Of a DNA stretch of 64,000 nucleotides, positions 47,320-59,912 are shown piece by piece. The stretch lies in NCBI RefSeq assembly GCF_050624435.1, contig NC_134536.1:50255258-50319257 (forward strand). Direction: 5' to 3'. Both the position numbers and the translations under genes were made by a program. Positions within the stretch are counted from its first letter, which is position 1. Every line of letters begins with the position of its first letter. The notes under the pieces were generated by a model. It was given only the letters and a program-made list of their open reading frames with translations. It searched no databases and was not told the origin of the DNA. Source of the stretch: Tenrec ecaudatus. Taxonomy: Eukaryota; Chordata; Mammalia; Afrosoricida; Tenrecidae.

Positions 47320-48175
47320 AGTTATTCAATAAAATGCCACGCTGCAATAAAAATAAAAGGACCGAGTCTAGATTCTGGTGCATACACCAACCACTTGCAT
47401 GAAATGCATAGATGTGATGTTGACAGAATATGGGTGGCACTGAAAATTGTCATAGAGTCAGACTGTTTGAATTTGCCAAAAAGTAAACTGATCAATGATG
47501 AGAGTTGAAGAATAAGGTTAATCTTGTGAGATCTTGAAAATGTTTTACATCTTGCTTTTCAGTATGTTTGTAAAAATCAAAAATAGAAATAATGCTAATA
47601 GTTTTTAATGTACTCATATTTTGTATGCTGCGCTTCAATTAAACACAATAAAATAAATATATAGGCAAACTTTTATTTGAATATTATATAGGGGGAAAAG
47701 ATAATATGAAATTATCCAATACTTTAAAAAACACCATACAAACTTTGTATGTTATCACTATTTAAGCTAAGCTCCAATTATTTAGACTAAAAGCAAGTGC
47801 CTATTTTCAAATTGTAATTAGCATTCTAATTATTATTTTTACTGCTCCATTAGCAGTAGGAAAATTATCTATTTCTAATTTGGAATGATTAAACATTAAC
47901 AGAACAATTAGTTGAATGGCTAATATGTGCCAAACACTTTGTTAAACAGTTGCAGTAAAAAGTTAAATAAGATATTGCCTCTTCTGGTATAATTTTCACA
48001 TTATAGTCTAACATTTCGTTGAAATTGCAATGATTTGCATTCCACTAGATACCATATTTCTTGAAATGAAAGAAACCAAAAAGGTCTTTATATATCAAAG
48101 CAAAATACATTTACCAAGTATAATTTTTATTTAATAAGTGAATTAAAGAGCTAACGGCATTTATCTCCATTTGGT
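47320..48175. other. Gene-less AT-rich sequence
   Basis: Nothing recognised. Confidence 0.4.
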
Positions 48176-48179
48176 TCCT

Positions 48180-48270
48180 TTCTTATTGCCACCAAATTGG
48201 TTCTAACTCTTGGTGATGCCATGTGTTAGAGGAGAACTTCACTCAATAAGGTCTTCCAATGACTACTCTC
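48180..48270 (-). mobile_element. SINE tail fragment
   Basis: Antisense tail: gccaccaaattggttctaac, cttggtgatgccatgtg. Confidence 0.5.
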
Positions 48271-48284
48271 TTTCAGAGTAAGTC

Positions 48285-48380
48285 CCTGGATGGTTGCTAC
48301 TCACTCCTAAAAGGTTGGCAAACCCACGCAGTGTTATAACAGAAGAAAGGCCAGGTGATCTAATTCTCTAAGAATTAAAA
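48285..48380 (+). mobile_element. SINE fragment, sense
   Basis: agtccctggatggttgctac, then gtgatctaattctctaagaa, followed by an A run; related to the SINE at 26,915. Confidence 0.45.
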
Positions 48381-48389
48381 AAAAAACCC

Positions 48390-48595
48390 AAACATTTGCC
48401 ACCAAGCCGATTTTGATTCATGGTGGCTCACATGCATCTGAGTAGAACTGAGCTTCATATGAGGCCCTGGGGCTGCAAGCTTTAAAAGGTGCCCTGTCGG
48501 CTTTTCCTCCTGTGCCACTTGGTGGAATCAAACCAGTGAGCTTGCATTCAGTGTCAAGCACACGCTCTACCTCCTACCACGTTTCTGAGTGTTAA
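48390..48595 (-). mobile_element. Afrotherian SINE
   Basis: Antisense: tgccaccaagccgattttga, gtagaactgagcttcat, ggtggaatcaaaccagtgag (B-box region), and a diverged head. Confidence 0.65.
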
Positions 48596-48599
48596 AGAC

Positions 48600-49620
48600 A
48601 TCTTTTGGTGAATATATATATTCTAAATAAATTAAAATTCAGAATTTCAGTAACTTAAAGACATATTGAGCATGACAATGGTTTAAAAGCACTGTTAAAA
48701 AGTATCAACTGTGCAAATAATATTTTTACACTATTAAGTATGTATTAGAAATATATAAATGACTGATCATGTTTTAGATAATTGCTTAAAATTCTGTTCC
48801 AGATCGCATTTTCTTCCATTTCCTCAGTGGCAATCATTCACTTAGTAAACTGTTCTATTTCACTTTTAATATTTGAAAACAGGGTTGGCTTATTTCCTAA
48901 GGCTTAAAACTAAGCTTTTAAATAGGAGATTTCAGGGCTCAGACCTTCAGATGTTACTCATCTCAAAGACTTGAATACAAGAAGTCGCTCCTGTTATTCC
49001 CACCTTTCAGAGAATTTGGTACAAATTGATTTTCCAAGTAGTGTGCAAGAGAACCCACAACATGCTGAGCAGCCTCATGGAGGCAAGTCTCTCGTTTGAA
49101 CGAAAGATAGCGAAACAGTGAGTCACTTGGAACCCCCACCCCCAGAGACCCTTTCATAACTCAGGACTAGATAGCCCCCATTCTGAGAGGCCATCTATCT
49201 TTTGAAACACCCAGTTCTCCTGTTTTCATCTCCTAAGGTTTCATTTCATAAATGTTCGTTGACATTATAAACAGATTCCGGAATGTACTCATCTAACTCA
49301 TGAAAAATTCAGCATCAGTTTTAAGCAAACATAGCAAAATCACTTATTAGGGGAAAATGCATCGTCTGATAGATGGCCATGATTACGAGGTAAATTATTC
49401 ATTTCTCTTCACAAGGCAATCACCCACTGAAGACTCACTCGTTATCCGCAGGTTGCCGCGGAACGGGGAGAGAGGAGGAGGAGGGAGGAGTGGGGCATGG
49501 AAGTTGAAGAGAAATGCTGGAGGGCTTAAAGGTTCACGCATTAAGAAAGAGGGTCAACATGAAGTCGGAGGTCACCAACCCACGCAGAAACTACCACCAA
49601 ATTAGCATGCCCATGCTATG
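48600..49620. other. Gene-less sequence
   Basis: Nothing recognised; a short G-rich purine stretch at 49,460-49,495. Confidence 0.4.
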
Positions 49621-49624
49621 GCAG

Positions 49625-49815
49625 ACAGGTAGCATTATGGATTCTACATTGGGCAGCTAACAGTGGGCCCCTGCCATCCAAGAAAGATGAGCCTATCTGC
49701 TCCCATGCAGATTTACAGCTTCCGAAAACCAAAAGGACATTTCTATTCTGTTCTACAGGGTTGCCGTGGGTCAGATTCTACTCAGCAGCAGTGGGGGAAT
49801 GTGCTAGAGGAAGTG
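49625..49815 (+). mobile_element. Afrotherian SINE
   Basis: Sense: tctgctcccatgcagattta, ttctattctgttctacaggg, ttgccgtgggtcagattcta, ctcagcagcagtggggg. Confidence 0.75.
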
Positions 49816-49819
49816 ACTA

Positions 49820-50790
49820 CACCCGTGCAGCGTGATCAGATGCTACATTCGGATTGCAACAGAGATGTCAATCACATTTCATGACCAGTCTGTTCTCAAA
49901 TAGTCTTAAGAACAAAAATGATTATAAATCAGAAGCAACTTTTGCATGTTAAAATATTTCTGCCAGAAGCTTAATTTTTAAATTTTATCAGATTATGCTA
50001 AATATACTATAGATTATTTTGTACTGTAAGTATTATACAATTTTATATGCTAGACATTGCATGAAAAAAATGTGATGTCATGGTGAGCAATACTGTTGAT
50101 TGAAGAGTGTGCTTCATGGAAATCCTAAAATTGTTTTACAGTTTTTTTCTAGAACAATTTTTCAAGTTTTTTTTCATTTCAACTGTTATCATATCTTTTA
50201 TTATCATTCAAATTTATGACTTGATCAGCAAACTATATAATCCCTATTGTCCAGTAGTATTTGAGATTTTTGTTTTTTTAATGGATTTTTTATCATGAAT
50301 TACCTGAGGGGTTTACATTTCATACTTAGTCAGTTTTTGAGGATGAGTTGCAGGCAGGCTGGCTCTGTCCTTCCATGCCCTTCAACAGTCTTAGAAGACG
50401 TGATGAGATAGATGTCACCTCACTTGACTGAAAACACAAAGAGTTTGCCTTTCAGCTAGAAAGTAATAGCTCCACAGCTCATCATCCTTAACTCAACCCT
50501 GTTTGCTCCCAGGGCTTGTCTGTGCCTCAGAGTTGTTATATGGCTTGAAGCTAAGACATAGAAATATGCCAGTTTATTGTTCAAGGCAGAGCTCCGCTCT
50601 TACCACACATTTGGAATTGACTCATCTTCGGAAATAAGAATGCACACCTCATACTTAGTCCACATTCCACAAGGTTGCCCTGCTGCAGAGATGCAGCAAA
50701 AGATCTAGTAGTGTTTTGGGGTACAAAAGAGACCACCACCGCAAATATAAAGAGAACATATATCACGTCTTAAAAGAGACCAAATCAACA
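49820..50790. other. Gene-less AT-rich sequence
   Basis: Nothing recognised. Confidence 0.4.
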
Positions 50791-50800
50791 CAAAGACATG

Positions 50801-51856
50801 TGTTATGGGCTCACTCTGAAAGAGATGCCAGTGTCAAGCAGGTTATGACAAAAGGTAGAACTTTATTGTGTCATTAGGTGGTAGTGGCTCAATCAGTCCA
50901 TTCTTATCAAGAGACTGAGCCCTGTACCTGTAGTCCTCTTCAGGGAAGGCAATAGGAAAGATTGTTGCGGATTGGCCAGGCCAGCAGCTAGCAAGTGGGC
51001 TACAGAAGGTAGTAGGCAGGCAGGTTACAGAAGTGGGGAGGGTGGGTGTTAATGATCGCCAGGGGCTTTTCACATTGCTTTGCAGCTCTTTGTCTCCTGA
51101 GTGGTCCCTGCCTCACACAGGCACTTCACCAAGATGAGGGAGACCACTAACAGGTGTTGAAATGACCTCCAAGGGTTACTGATACCAAGATTTTAAATGG
51201 GCCTGAGGGGGGGTGGGTGATCCAAGCAGTCACCAAAGCATGATTGGTGGCAGATCAATCCATTGCATTTATAGGTAGGACAGGATCATGATTGGGATGT
51301 GTACATTGTTAGCTAGAAGGGCTTCAAAAATGGTTCAGGGCCTTCCATCCCAGGTTGTCAGCGTCAGAATGATTGGGCATGATTTATGATTACGTACCAT
51401 TCCTAGTACAGTGACCTCCATTGTGGACACATCTGGGCAAGTCCATAAGAGAGAGAGTGCCCCTCCCTGGGCTGACAGAGAGGGGTAGAGACAGTCCACT
51501 CCCCGAGGCATTGTGCCTGAGGGTACCATTCTCTGCATCCTTGATGAGTAGTCAGAAAGCATTCACTTTATGGGCCCTCTACAAATGGATTCAGAGTTGT
51601 CACTGCCATTCATGTCCTTTCACAAACCAGAGCACCCAGGAGCTAAGCTCCAATACAGTAGAAAAAAGATCTATCTCGTAATAAACTGGGAAATCTAGCC
51701 CCATCTCAAAAAAACAAAACAACCCTCTCTCAATTTGGATTCACTCTCTTCAGGGGGAATGGTTGAGGGGGATGGCTCAAGTTACCCATTAAAATTGACA
51801 ACAAAATATTGAAACCAGGCTAATGAAAGCTAACTTTGTAGCTAGAACTTTCCCCA
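50801..51856 (-). mobile_element. Probable solo LTR (about 1.06 kb)
   Basis: The + strand starts TGttatgggctcactctgaa, the reverse complement of a typical U5 end, and about 65 bases in has ctttattg, i.e. a minus-strand AATAAA polyadenylation signal. The far end is ...ttcccCA at 51,856. The flanks carry catg (50,797-50,800 and 51,857-51,860), a possible 4-bp TSD as in class I retroviral LTRs. A TATA-like site may lie near 51,269. No internal genes are attached. A 4-bp match can arise by chance, so the right end is tentative. Confidence 0.5.
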
Positions 51857-51967
51857 CATGAAACCCTTGACACCATCAAACTAGCAAGTTTCAATCTGTC
51901 CTAGAGTTAGGAATCCAAGGATCAGAAAGGCATTAGGAGTTGAGTTGACCTGGTCTATCTTCCTAAC

Positions 51968-52045
51968 TGCCGGGAGCCCCGGTGGTGTATACCTTGGTTA
52001 TACCTTGGTCTTCTAACCAATAGGTCAGAAGTTAGCAGGCCAATA
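51968..52045 (+). mobile_element. SINE head interrupted by L1 (5' part)
   Basis: tRNA-derived start gggagccccggtggtgtata, then taaccaataggtcagaagtt. The rest of the SINE resumes at 52,690 beyond the L1. Confidence 0.7.
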
Positions 52046-52665
52046 GGCCAGCAGTTTTCCCTCACAGAAGGGTCACAGGCAAGAATGAGCCAGTAAGGGC
52101 ACAGCACAGCAAGGACAGAGCACACATTTCTCTAGTTCTTTAATGTCCCCCCCCCACCTCCTGCCCACTATCATGACCCCAGTTGTACCTTACAAATCCT
52201 GCCAGGTTAGAGCATGTGCACTGGGACAGATGAGAGCTCTTGCACAGGCAATCCAGGACAGAGAAACCCTTCAGGAACAGCAATGGGAGTGGTGATACCA
52301 TGAGGGTAGGGGGAAGGTGGGGAAGGGGGAGAAACAGGGAACCTACTACAATGATACATTCCCCCCACCACTCCCCAGGGGGACGAATAACAGTAATGTG
52401 GATGAAGGGAGACAGCAGGTAGTGTACGATATGAAAATAATAATACTTTATCATTTATCAGGGGTCCATGAGGATGGGAGGGAAGGGAAAAAAGGAGCTA
52501 TACCAAGGGCTCACACAGAAAGAAAATGTTTTGAAAATGATGAAGGCAACCTATGTACAAATGTGCATGATACAATTGATGCATGGATTGTTACAAAAGC
52601 TGTAAGAGCCCCCAATAAAATGATTCAAAAGGAGCTGTAAGAGGCCCCACTAAAATGATTTATTT
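52046..52665 (+). mobile_element. L1 3' UTR inserted in a SINE, with 34-bp duplicated end
   Basis: Sense L1 from ccctcacagaagggtcacag to its end gctgtaagagcccccaataa; this terminal block repeats 34 bases later (gctgtaagaggccccactaa), giving two L1 ends in tandem. Inserted between the two halves of a SINE. Confidence 0.8.
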
Positions 52666-52689
52666 TTAATAAAACAAAAACCAAAACCA

Positions 52690-52800
52690 AAGAATCATTA
52701 GATCCTTGGAGGGAGAGAATTACTGTCTCAGAAACCCACAGGGGCAGTTTTCTAAATCCTATAGGGTCTCTACGAGTAGGGACACATACGGGAAAAAGGC
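52690..52800 (+). mobile_element. SINE tail (3' part of the interrupted copy)
   Basis: ccttggagggagagaattac, cccacaggggcagttttcta, cctatagggtctctacgagt: the body and tail in the order expected after the head at 51,968. Confidence 0.65.
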
Positions 52801-52804
52801 CAAC

Positions 52805-55345
52805 CATTGTGTATACAGTGAGTTAACTGAAGACTCTGTGTCTTATGACTGAATGCTTCCAGTCAGATGAAGAAAAAGGGTGTGCTGAAAGTTTCTGGGG
52901 TTGGATTTCGATTTCTTTTCATCTTTCTTGTCCTGCCTTGCACTCCCTTTTGAATTTTTAAGTCTTTCATTAATGGCCTTTTTCTTTGGAATGACCATTT
53001 TGTATGTAGCTGGCCTTTAGAAAGTTTTAAAGTCTTTTGAAAGTAAGTACTTGTATTAGATGTATTTATTTATACTCTGTGTTTGGAAGTGTTTGGAGCT
53101 GGCTTCGGATTAGCATTTAAGAATTGTACAGTGAGTTCAGGGAATCCTGTGGAGAGACACCCAAGACGACAAAGACAGAGCTATTGGAGACTGGAAAGGC
53201 AAGTAGGAACCAGTGGGAAGCTATGTACCCCAGACTAGTCACAGCAAGGACTTCAGGCAGCACCAGAGCATGTGAGGTTATAATGAGCTGGGAGAAAATG
53301 TTGGGGATGGGTGGCTGGAAGACTGTTAACCTCGGTTAACCCCGTATCACAGAGGCTTCCTCTAGTTTGGCAGGTCATACTCGGATCTTGTCTGTTCTAC
53401 TCTTTGTCTCTGGCAGGCCCCTTTCTCTGAATTCCAGATTCTACTAGATGACACGAGCGTCTATTTCACAGAAAGCGTCTGTCCCAATATGGCCAGGAGT
53501 ACACCTCTTGGATCAAGAACCACTTTGCGCTCGGCAACCCCATGTCTTCAGGGTTCAAATAGAAGTGCAGAATGAGAAACTATTTCCAGTTTAAAGAACT
53601 TTCAGTCCTCCCTTTTCCTTACTTGGTATCTAACTCCATGTAGTGCATGGAGTATGACTCGTTATGCATCTTTATCTTCTCTGATAAACAAAGAGCTTCT
53701 CAAGGGCAGCGTTCAGTGATGGGTGGTTTATAACACAGCACATCAAAACATAGGGACTTAATAAACTAAACAAATGGCTAATGTGACTTAATAAATGGGT
53801 TTCCTTAAAATAAAATGGTGACTTAACAAATGATTTTTCGTAAAATAAGGAAAACCATTTTATTATCTTGCACTGTTTTTGAGGCTCAAAAAATGTGGGA
53901 AAGGCTTGGCTGGTTCAGATGCCCTCAGGTGATTTCCTCAGACAGGAGATGGAGCTAAATTCAAAGTGCAGGAGTCCCTAGAAGCTGATTTGGCCTTTTC
54001 TCTTTTTCTCTTTCCATAAACCCCCATCCTTGCTGTCTCTCCCTGTGCACTAGTTGGGTTTCTCACATCATGAGAAACCGTCTTCAGGGTTTAAGTTCCC
54101 AGGCACTTGCCTGGCACCTTGCTTCTCCTAGACTTCCAGAGCAAATGCCTGAAAAGAGTAAGACTTTGAAAATTGCATTGTGTCACTTCTGCCGTTCTGT
54201 GTCTGTTGAGGTAAAAACCCACTTCTGTTCCCTGTGGAGAGGATCTATCCCAAGCATGGGAGAATCCCACTCAAAGTCACTAAGAGCATGTGAGTTAGGG
54301 ATTACTAGGGTTACTGTCTTTAGAATATAGGACCTTCCAGAGGCAGGAACCAGGTTTTCAGTACTTTATATCACTGATGTCTAACAAAATACCCAACACT
54401 AACAATATTTAATAAGTAATCTTCCAACTATTCTCCTCTCACATATGTGTGTGTTTTTCCACTTGAACTTTATGAGGGTGTCTTTATAAATTTTTATGTA
54501 TTGATGTTTGCTGTTCTAATTGAAAAGAGACTTAGGATACAAAAGACAAGATTCACAAAGAGCATCTACAAATATCTCCCTGGCAAGTATTTTAATTCAA
54601 AATGAATCCCGGATTCCATCTGTCTCAACATTGGTTAATTGGTGATGAATACAGTTTTTCACATGGGATATCCATTCTGGATACATCTCTCTTTCCTTTA
54701 AAATAGCCACCGCGATGAGATCCATCAGCATTTGCGCTAGCTACTTAAATGAACAAGCAAACAAACTAAAACCTTTAAGCTTGTGTTAAAAACCATCTTA
54801 CTTGTAAAGCTGTCACCAACTATTATAGACTGTAACCCGCAATTTCCTCTTTATTCAATTGACCCCCCCCCAAGTTGGTGTAAGGTCTTTAAGAAGATAT
54901 GGTATGAAGAAATCAAGCTAACTGCAATAATGAACAACCCCCCCCACATTGTGTGACTCTCCACAGTGAAAGTTTGTTTATAATTCACACAAAAATCTAA
55001 CATCCATCAAGGAAATCAGGCACTCAGACTGTAAGTTTGTCATTCTGCCTTCCTCCATGTTTCCAGCATTCTCTCTTCTGAGCCGGCAGATGGGGTACGG
55101 GAAAATGAGGCAAGGTTGCTCATTTCCAAGTGGGGATAACTCATCATTAAATCTCACTTAGGTGTAAAGGATCTGGGTGCTGTAATCTAGCAGTGTCTCA
55201 AGGCATCAGAAGAATAATAAATCTCAACAAGTACTCTTAGTCTTAGATATAGCCTATGGCATACGTATTTGGAATCTCTTAGAGATCTCACTATAGCTAG
55301 CAGGGGAAAATGAATCTCAGAGTAGTCATAGACTAGTAAATTCAG
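52805..55345. other. Gene-less sequence, 2.5 kb
   Basis: The longest stretch without a recognised repeat. C runs at 54,864 and 54,939. No frame has a convincing domain or splice structure. Confidence 0.45.
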
Positions 55346-55348
55346 CTT

Positions 55349-55755
55349 GTTGTTGTGAGGTGTTGTTGAGTCCATTCTAGTGTGTATTGACCTGAGGGTA
55401 CAGCATAATAAAGGTCATTTCTGCATCAACAACACAAATCTTTGCCTTGCCTGAACCTATTGTTGCAGCCACTGTCAAGCCATTTCATTGCGGGCTTGCC
55501 TCCTTTCCGTCGGCCCTCTGCTTTACCGAGGATGATGTCCTTCTCCAGAGACTACTCCCTCCTGCTAATGTGTCCAATGTATGTGAACCAACGCCGAGTC
55601 ATCCTCACTTCTAAGAAGTATTCCGGCTGAACTTCTTCCAAGACAAATTTGTTTGTTCTTCTGGCAGTCTCCCAAGTTTGAGTGATCTCTGCTTTGTTTT
55701 CTTGATTGAGCTATGGCTCAATATTTCCTACTTTCCATTCCATAAATAGATTCAA
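55349..55755 (-). mobile_element. BovB/RTE 3'-terminal fragment
   Basis: Antisense: tgttgttgtgaggtgttgtt, ctattgttgcagccactgtc, gatgatgtccttctccagag, acttcttccaagacaaattt. Confidence 0.8.
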
Positions 55756-55759
55756 AATA

Positions 55760-56135
55760 TACTGCCTCTATTTCAAGTATCTGTTTTAGTTTAAGTCTTT
55801 AAGATTCTGCAACATTTCTTTATGCTGGGAAACAAGAGAGTGAAAGCAAGACTTTAGGCTGTAGATCAATCACTGCTTCCATCTGGTGAATCTTCTCTTT
55901 AATGCTCTCATTTAGACTTCAAGAGAATTTGCTCAGATTTAAAATTCTCGTACAGTCCTTGCCAAAGTATCTTAAATGCAAAGCTATCTTAACTTTAAAA
56001 ATTTAGAAATTGGGGAGGAAGACATACAATTTAGAGAGAACTGAAAACTGAGATACTATGAGCTCCCCCCTCCCAAAAAAAGAGGAAAAAATAAACTAAC
56101 ACATTCTTTGGTGTTCTTGAAAAAGAAAAGCAACT
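55760..56135. other. Gene-less spacer
   Basis: Nothing recognised. Confidence 0.4.
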
Positions 56136-56139
56136 ATAT

Positions 56140-56255
56140 ATTTTTTAATTGATCATTTTATTGGGAGCTCTTACAGATATCATACATCTCATAATTCAAT
56201 CACATCAAGCAGTATTGTACAATTGCTACCACATCAGGTTTTTAACAGCCTTTTT
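56140..56255 (-). mobile_element. L1 3' tail, old and diverged
   Basis: Antisense end: gatcattttattgggagctc, catcaagcagtattgtacaa. A further L1-like scrap (agcattaaagaactagagga) lies at 56,426 in the same orientation. Confidence 0.6.
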
Positions 56256-56439
56256 TTTTTCCTCACTTGTGGTAGTGGTTAGGATGAGACCAGAAAGACT
56301 GAACCATTAGCAACTCTGCAGGAGAAAGACACGGGCTTTTTACTCCCAAAGGCGAAGGCACGGCCATCTGAAACCCTGCCTGGGCTGTCCGCATAGACAG
56401 TGGTGGGGGTGAGGAGTGACAAGAGCATTAAAGAACTAG

Positions 56440-56600
56440 AGGAAAGATGGCAGTGGGTTATCTAATAGCAAGATCAGTGGTTCAAGCTCCCCAGCCTTTC
56501 TGCAGGAGAAGAGATGATCCATTCCCATAAAGATGTAGTCTCGGAAAGCCTATGTAGGATTGTTGGGTTCTGGATTGACTCAAAGGCGGCGGGTTTTCTT
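56440..56600 (+). mobile_element. Afrotherian SINE
   Basis: Sense: agcaagatcagtggttcaag, tctgcaggagaagagatgat, gtctcggaaagcctatgtag, attgttgggttctggattga. Confidence 0.65.
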
Positions 56601-56604
56601 TGTG

Positions 56605-58780
56605 TGTAGTTGGAGGGCCCACCCCATTTTACAGGGGGTCAGGAAATAGAGCTGATGCAGGTTTCCCCTGACACTTGCTGATTCCTTCACCTTGGAATGA
56701 ATCCCAAATGGACTTGGATTGTAAATTGTCACTTTCTTATGCTCCTTAAGCAGGATTGATCCATTTCAAATCCACTTTTCGCTTTTCCTAGAAAAAAAAG
56801 GACATTCATATTTTTATACCCCTAAGAAGTACTCTATTTTATCATATTAACCCTGGCCTGCCTGAAAGCTCATCAGTGGCTACCTACCAGTTTTAACCTT
56901 TCTCCAGAGTCCCTTTGTCTTCTTATTGAGATGAGGGTATCTTGGTAACTGAAGATATGATTCTTCACCTTCTTTTATATAAGGTGAAGGTGGACTCACA
57001 ACATTGAACTCACACCCCCAAGGGTTACATTCCACCGAATCAACAAGTGCGCAACATCCCTTGCATATGTCTGTGCTTAGATTTCCATAGTAAAAAGAGT
57101 CGTGTAGTATTTCCATAGATACAATAGAAAAGGGAAGCAGCGGGAGAGTGTACAGAGTTATCATAGTGATAGATTGGCAATATCTTTGTAATTATTTTTA
57201 TCATAACTTTTCTAGTGATAGCACACATGACTTCCATAGAAGATATATGTATGTAAGTTTTCTTGAAAAATCAAACACAATATGCTAGAGTGAGGTGCCA
57301 TGCACATTGCTACACACTCATAATGCCAACAAATTGGAAACAGCCTTATTTCAAAATTCTGCTTTAAAAACTTATGTTCCATTTTATCTACTGTCTAAAG
57401 TATGGATAAAACAAACAAAGGGAACGATTCCAAATTTGAGATGGAATTGGCCGAAAGGGGGAGAAATAACCCTAAGCAAGCTCCTTCTTTGGATCAGAGT
57501 TTTTCATATAAATGGTATCATTTGATTTCCACAGCATTCTCATAAATTATATATATATATATATGCATAATTGTTTTTATCACACAAATGAGAAAGTGAA
57601 GACTCAGAGTTCAAGCAAGTAGACTGTAGGTTTTGCATTGCTATTAAGTCTCCAGGAGGATTTTGTTCAGCGTTGTATGACACCAACTTTGCATGCTTAT
57701 GGCACTGCTATTATGGGTCTTGGACAAGAAAAAGGGGCATACAGATGCATAAATGGCTTTGTGCACATTATTAAGTCATCATTTAAAAAATAATATTCAA
57801 CCATCTTCAAATCTACCCATTCTAGAATTTGATGAGAACTAAAGCAAATTTTATTTAATTGTTCATGATGTGTTTAATGTACAAATTGATGGTAAAGACT
57901 ATGAATTGGAACCTAACCAGTTTTTCTTTTCAGGATTTCATATGTAACTGAATTAAAATAACTAAAGGAACATTCAGCACAGATGATTGATTACTAAATG
58001 AGCATGATACATGATTTTCTTTGGTTCGGTTTGAGAATGTGGAGAAATGAATTATTACTGTTTCCAAGTTAAGTACATGTGTGAGAACTCATTTTTCTCA
58101 ACTTCTTCAACACCTAGCTCCTCTGAGAAATCTACTTTAATGAATTACCCTAACAATTGAATCTTATCTTCTGTGCTTCCTCACACACTTAATGTACCAT
58201 ACTATTTTGCATAATAGTTTATATCTGGCCACCTCAGGTTCTGTAAATGTGTTTGGAGCCTTGCATATATGATTGCTCAGTGAACTGGCTAATAAGCTTC
58301 TTCAGAGAAGTGATCAGATCTCTAAGTATTTTTATTGAGATGTGTGTGAGAGGGAGAATAAGAGAAAAGTAAAAGGAGGCAAATATTTTTTAAAAAGAAT
58401 AATCATCAGTACTGAGAAGTGAGGGCCTTAAAATGCCAGAGGAAAGCCAGAGAATGGTGTCAGGAGTGTCGAAAAGAAGGAAATTATAGAACGAGTGGAG
58501 AATCAAATCTTGCAGATAGATCAAGCAGAATAGGGACTGACAAGAGGCTATTGGTTTTAATGAGAGTGATTGATGAGAATTTTATTGGACTGATGAGAGA
58601 AACATTGAAGATTTGTAAGAACGGCACACACCTGGACTCTTCTGATTTCACAAACAGAAAGGAGAATCAAACTCAACATCAGCCCAAGGCGAGTTATTGT
58701 GAAGTGAAGATCAGACATGGCCCTACCCTCGAACCTTGCTTACAAATTCTGATTCAAACCATTCCCCCTTCTTCCCCTGT
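56605..58780. other. Gene-less sequence, 2.2 kb
   Basis: A short (AT)n run at about 57,548-57,566. No exon recognised; the 126-codon frame at 58,419-58,799 has no domain and ends in the neighbouring LTR. Confidence 0.45.
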
Positions 58781-58787
58781 ATTATTC

Positions 58788-59907
58788 TGGGTATTTTAGA
58801 GAAACAAATCCACAGAAACTCATGTACGAGAGAGAGTTTTATATAAAGGTTAAGTGCACATCAAGAAAACATTCAAACCCAGTGCTGTCCAAGCCCACAA
58901 GTCCAAAATGTGTTAGACAGGGTTCTCTGGAGAGACAAAACCAGATAGCTGGTAATTATATATATATTTATAAATTATATATATATTTATAAAGATAGAA
59001 ATATAACACAAGAAATGAACTGCTAAATTATATACAGATAGATAGATATATAATGCAAGAAATGAACAGTTAAATTATAAAGCAGTACAAATGGCTCAGT
59101 GAAACTAACTCCCATGAGAGATTTATGAGACATTGGCAGTCATTTAAGTCTTGAGGGCCGCCAGTCGTTCTCTGTAGAGAGAGTTAGGCTATATCAGTAC
59201 AGGCAGCAAACAGTAAGGCAGGTCACCTATAGTCAGCCAGGTCACCAACAGTCAGTCCCCAGCTCCAGAGGTGTACATTTCATTCATGTGGGCTTAAAGG
59301 GACCTCAACTTACAGCGACACAGTCCACAGGCTAGGCGTCCCACAGGTAGTGTAGCCTGTAAATTGAGGCATAGAACAAGCAAGGCAGCTGCACACTGGT
59401 CCGATGATCAAAGAGAGAGCGACAAGAAAGGGGAGGCTCACCAAACCATTTATCTCTCTGCTCTTCAATTAATCCCACTTGTGTTTATCGGCCAGGCTGG
59501 CACAATAAACTAACCATCTCAAACATTAACCCATTAACCCATATGTCCAACACCAATCCACAAAGTCCTCCTCCATCTCACAAAACAGACGCAATGACGC
59601 CAACTGCAGGAGGAAAGCTGAATCAGTGAACGTGTAAGCCTCTCAGAACAGGCAGGGGTCTCCACACAGGTGCTCCAGCACCCAGGGTGCATCGGGGTAG
59701 GTCCATGTGGCTTCTGCTCAGGGATGTCTTGCCCTTGCCTGCTAAAGCAGGGGACTGGCTAAGGCAGCTGCACCCTGGTCCAACCATCAGAAAGTAGGAG
59801 ACCCGAGAATTAGAAAGGTGAGGCTCACTGAGCCACTTATCCCTCCACCTTTCATTTAACCCCACATGTGTTTATCGGCCAGGTTGGCACAATAAATAAC
59901 TACCTCA
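58788..59907 (-). mobile_element. MaLR/ERVL-like solo LTR (outer), interrupted by another LTR
   Basis: The + strand starts TGtattattctgggtatttt and ends aataaataactacctCA, the reverse complement of a TG...CA LTR. The exact 5-bp TSD tcccc (58,783-58,787 and 59,908-59,912) supports the ends and an ERVL-type integration. The inner LTR (58,911-59,521) separates it into two parts that join in the order seen in the intact relative at 30,565. No viral genes. Confidence 0.85.
58911..59521 (-). mobile_element. Nested MaLR-like LTR (inner)
   Basis: The + strand starts tgttagacagggttctctgg, the classic reverse complement of a MaLR LTR 3' end, and ends aataaactaaccatctca. It sits within the outer LTR. 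The flanks aaatg/aacat are only a weak TSD. It holds AT-rich repeats (58,955-59,050) but no coding sequence. Its end (ggccaggctggcacaataaa) also resembles the outer LTR, so the two are related subfamilies. Confidence 0.8.
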
Positions 59908-59912
59908 TCCCC

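Noticed and set aside
58419..58799. 126-codon frame
   Set aside because: No recognisable domain; the 3' end runs into an LTR; no exon boundaries that I could defend.
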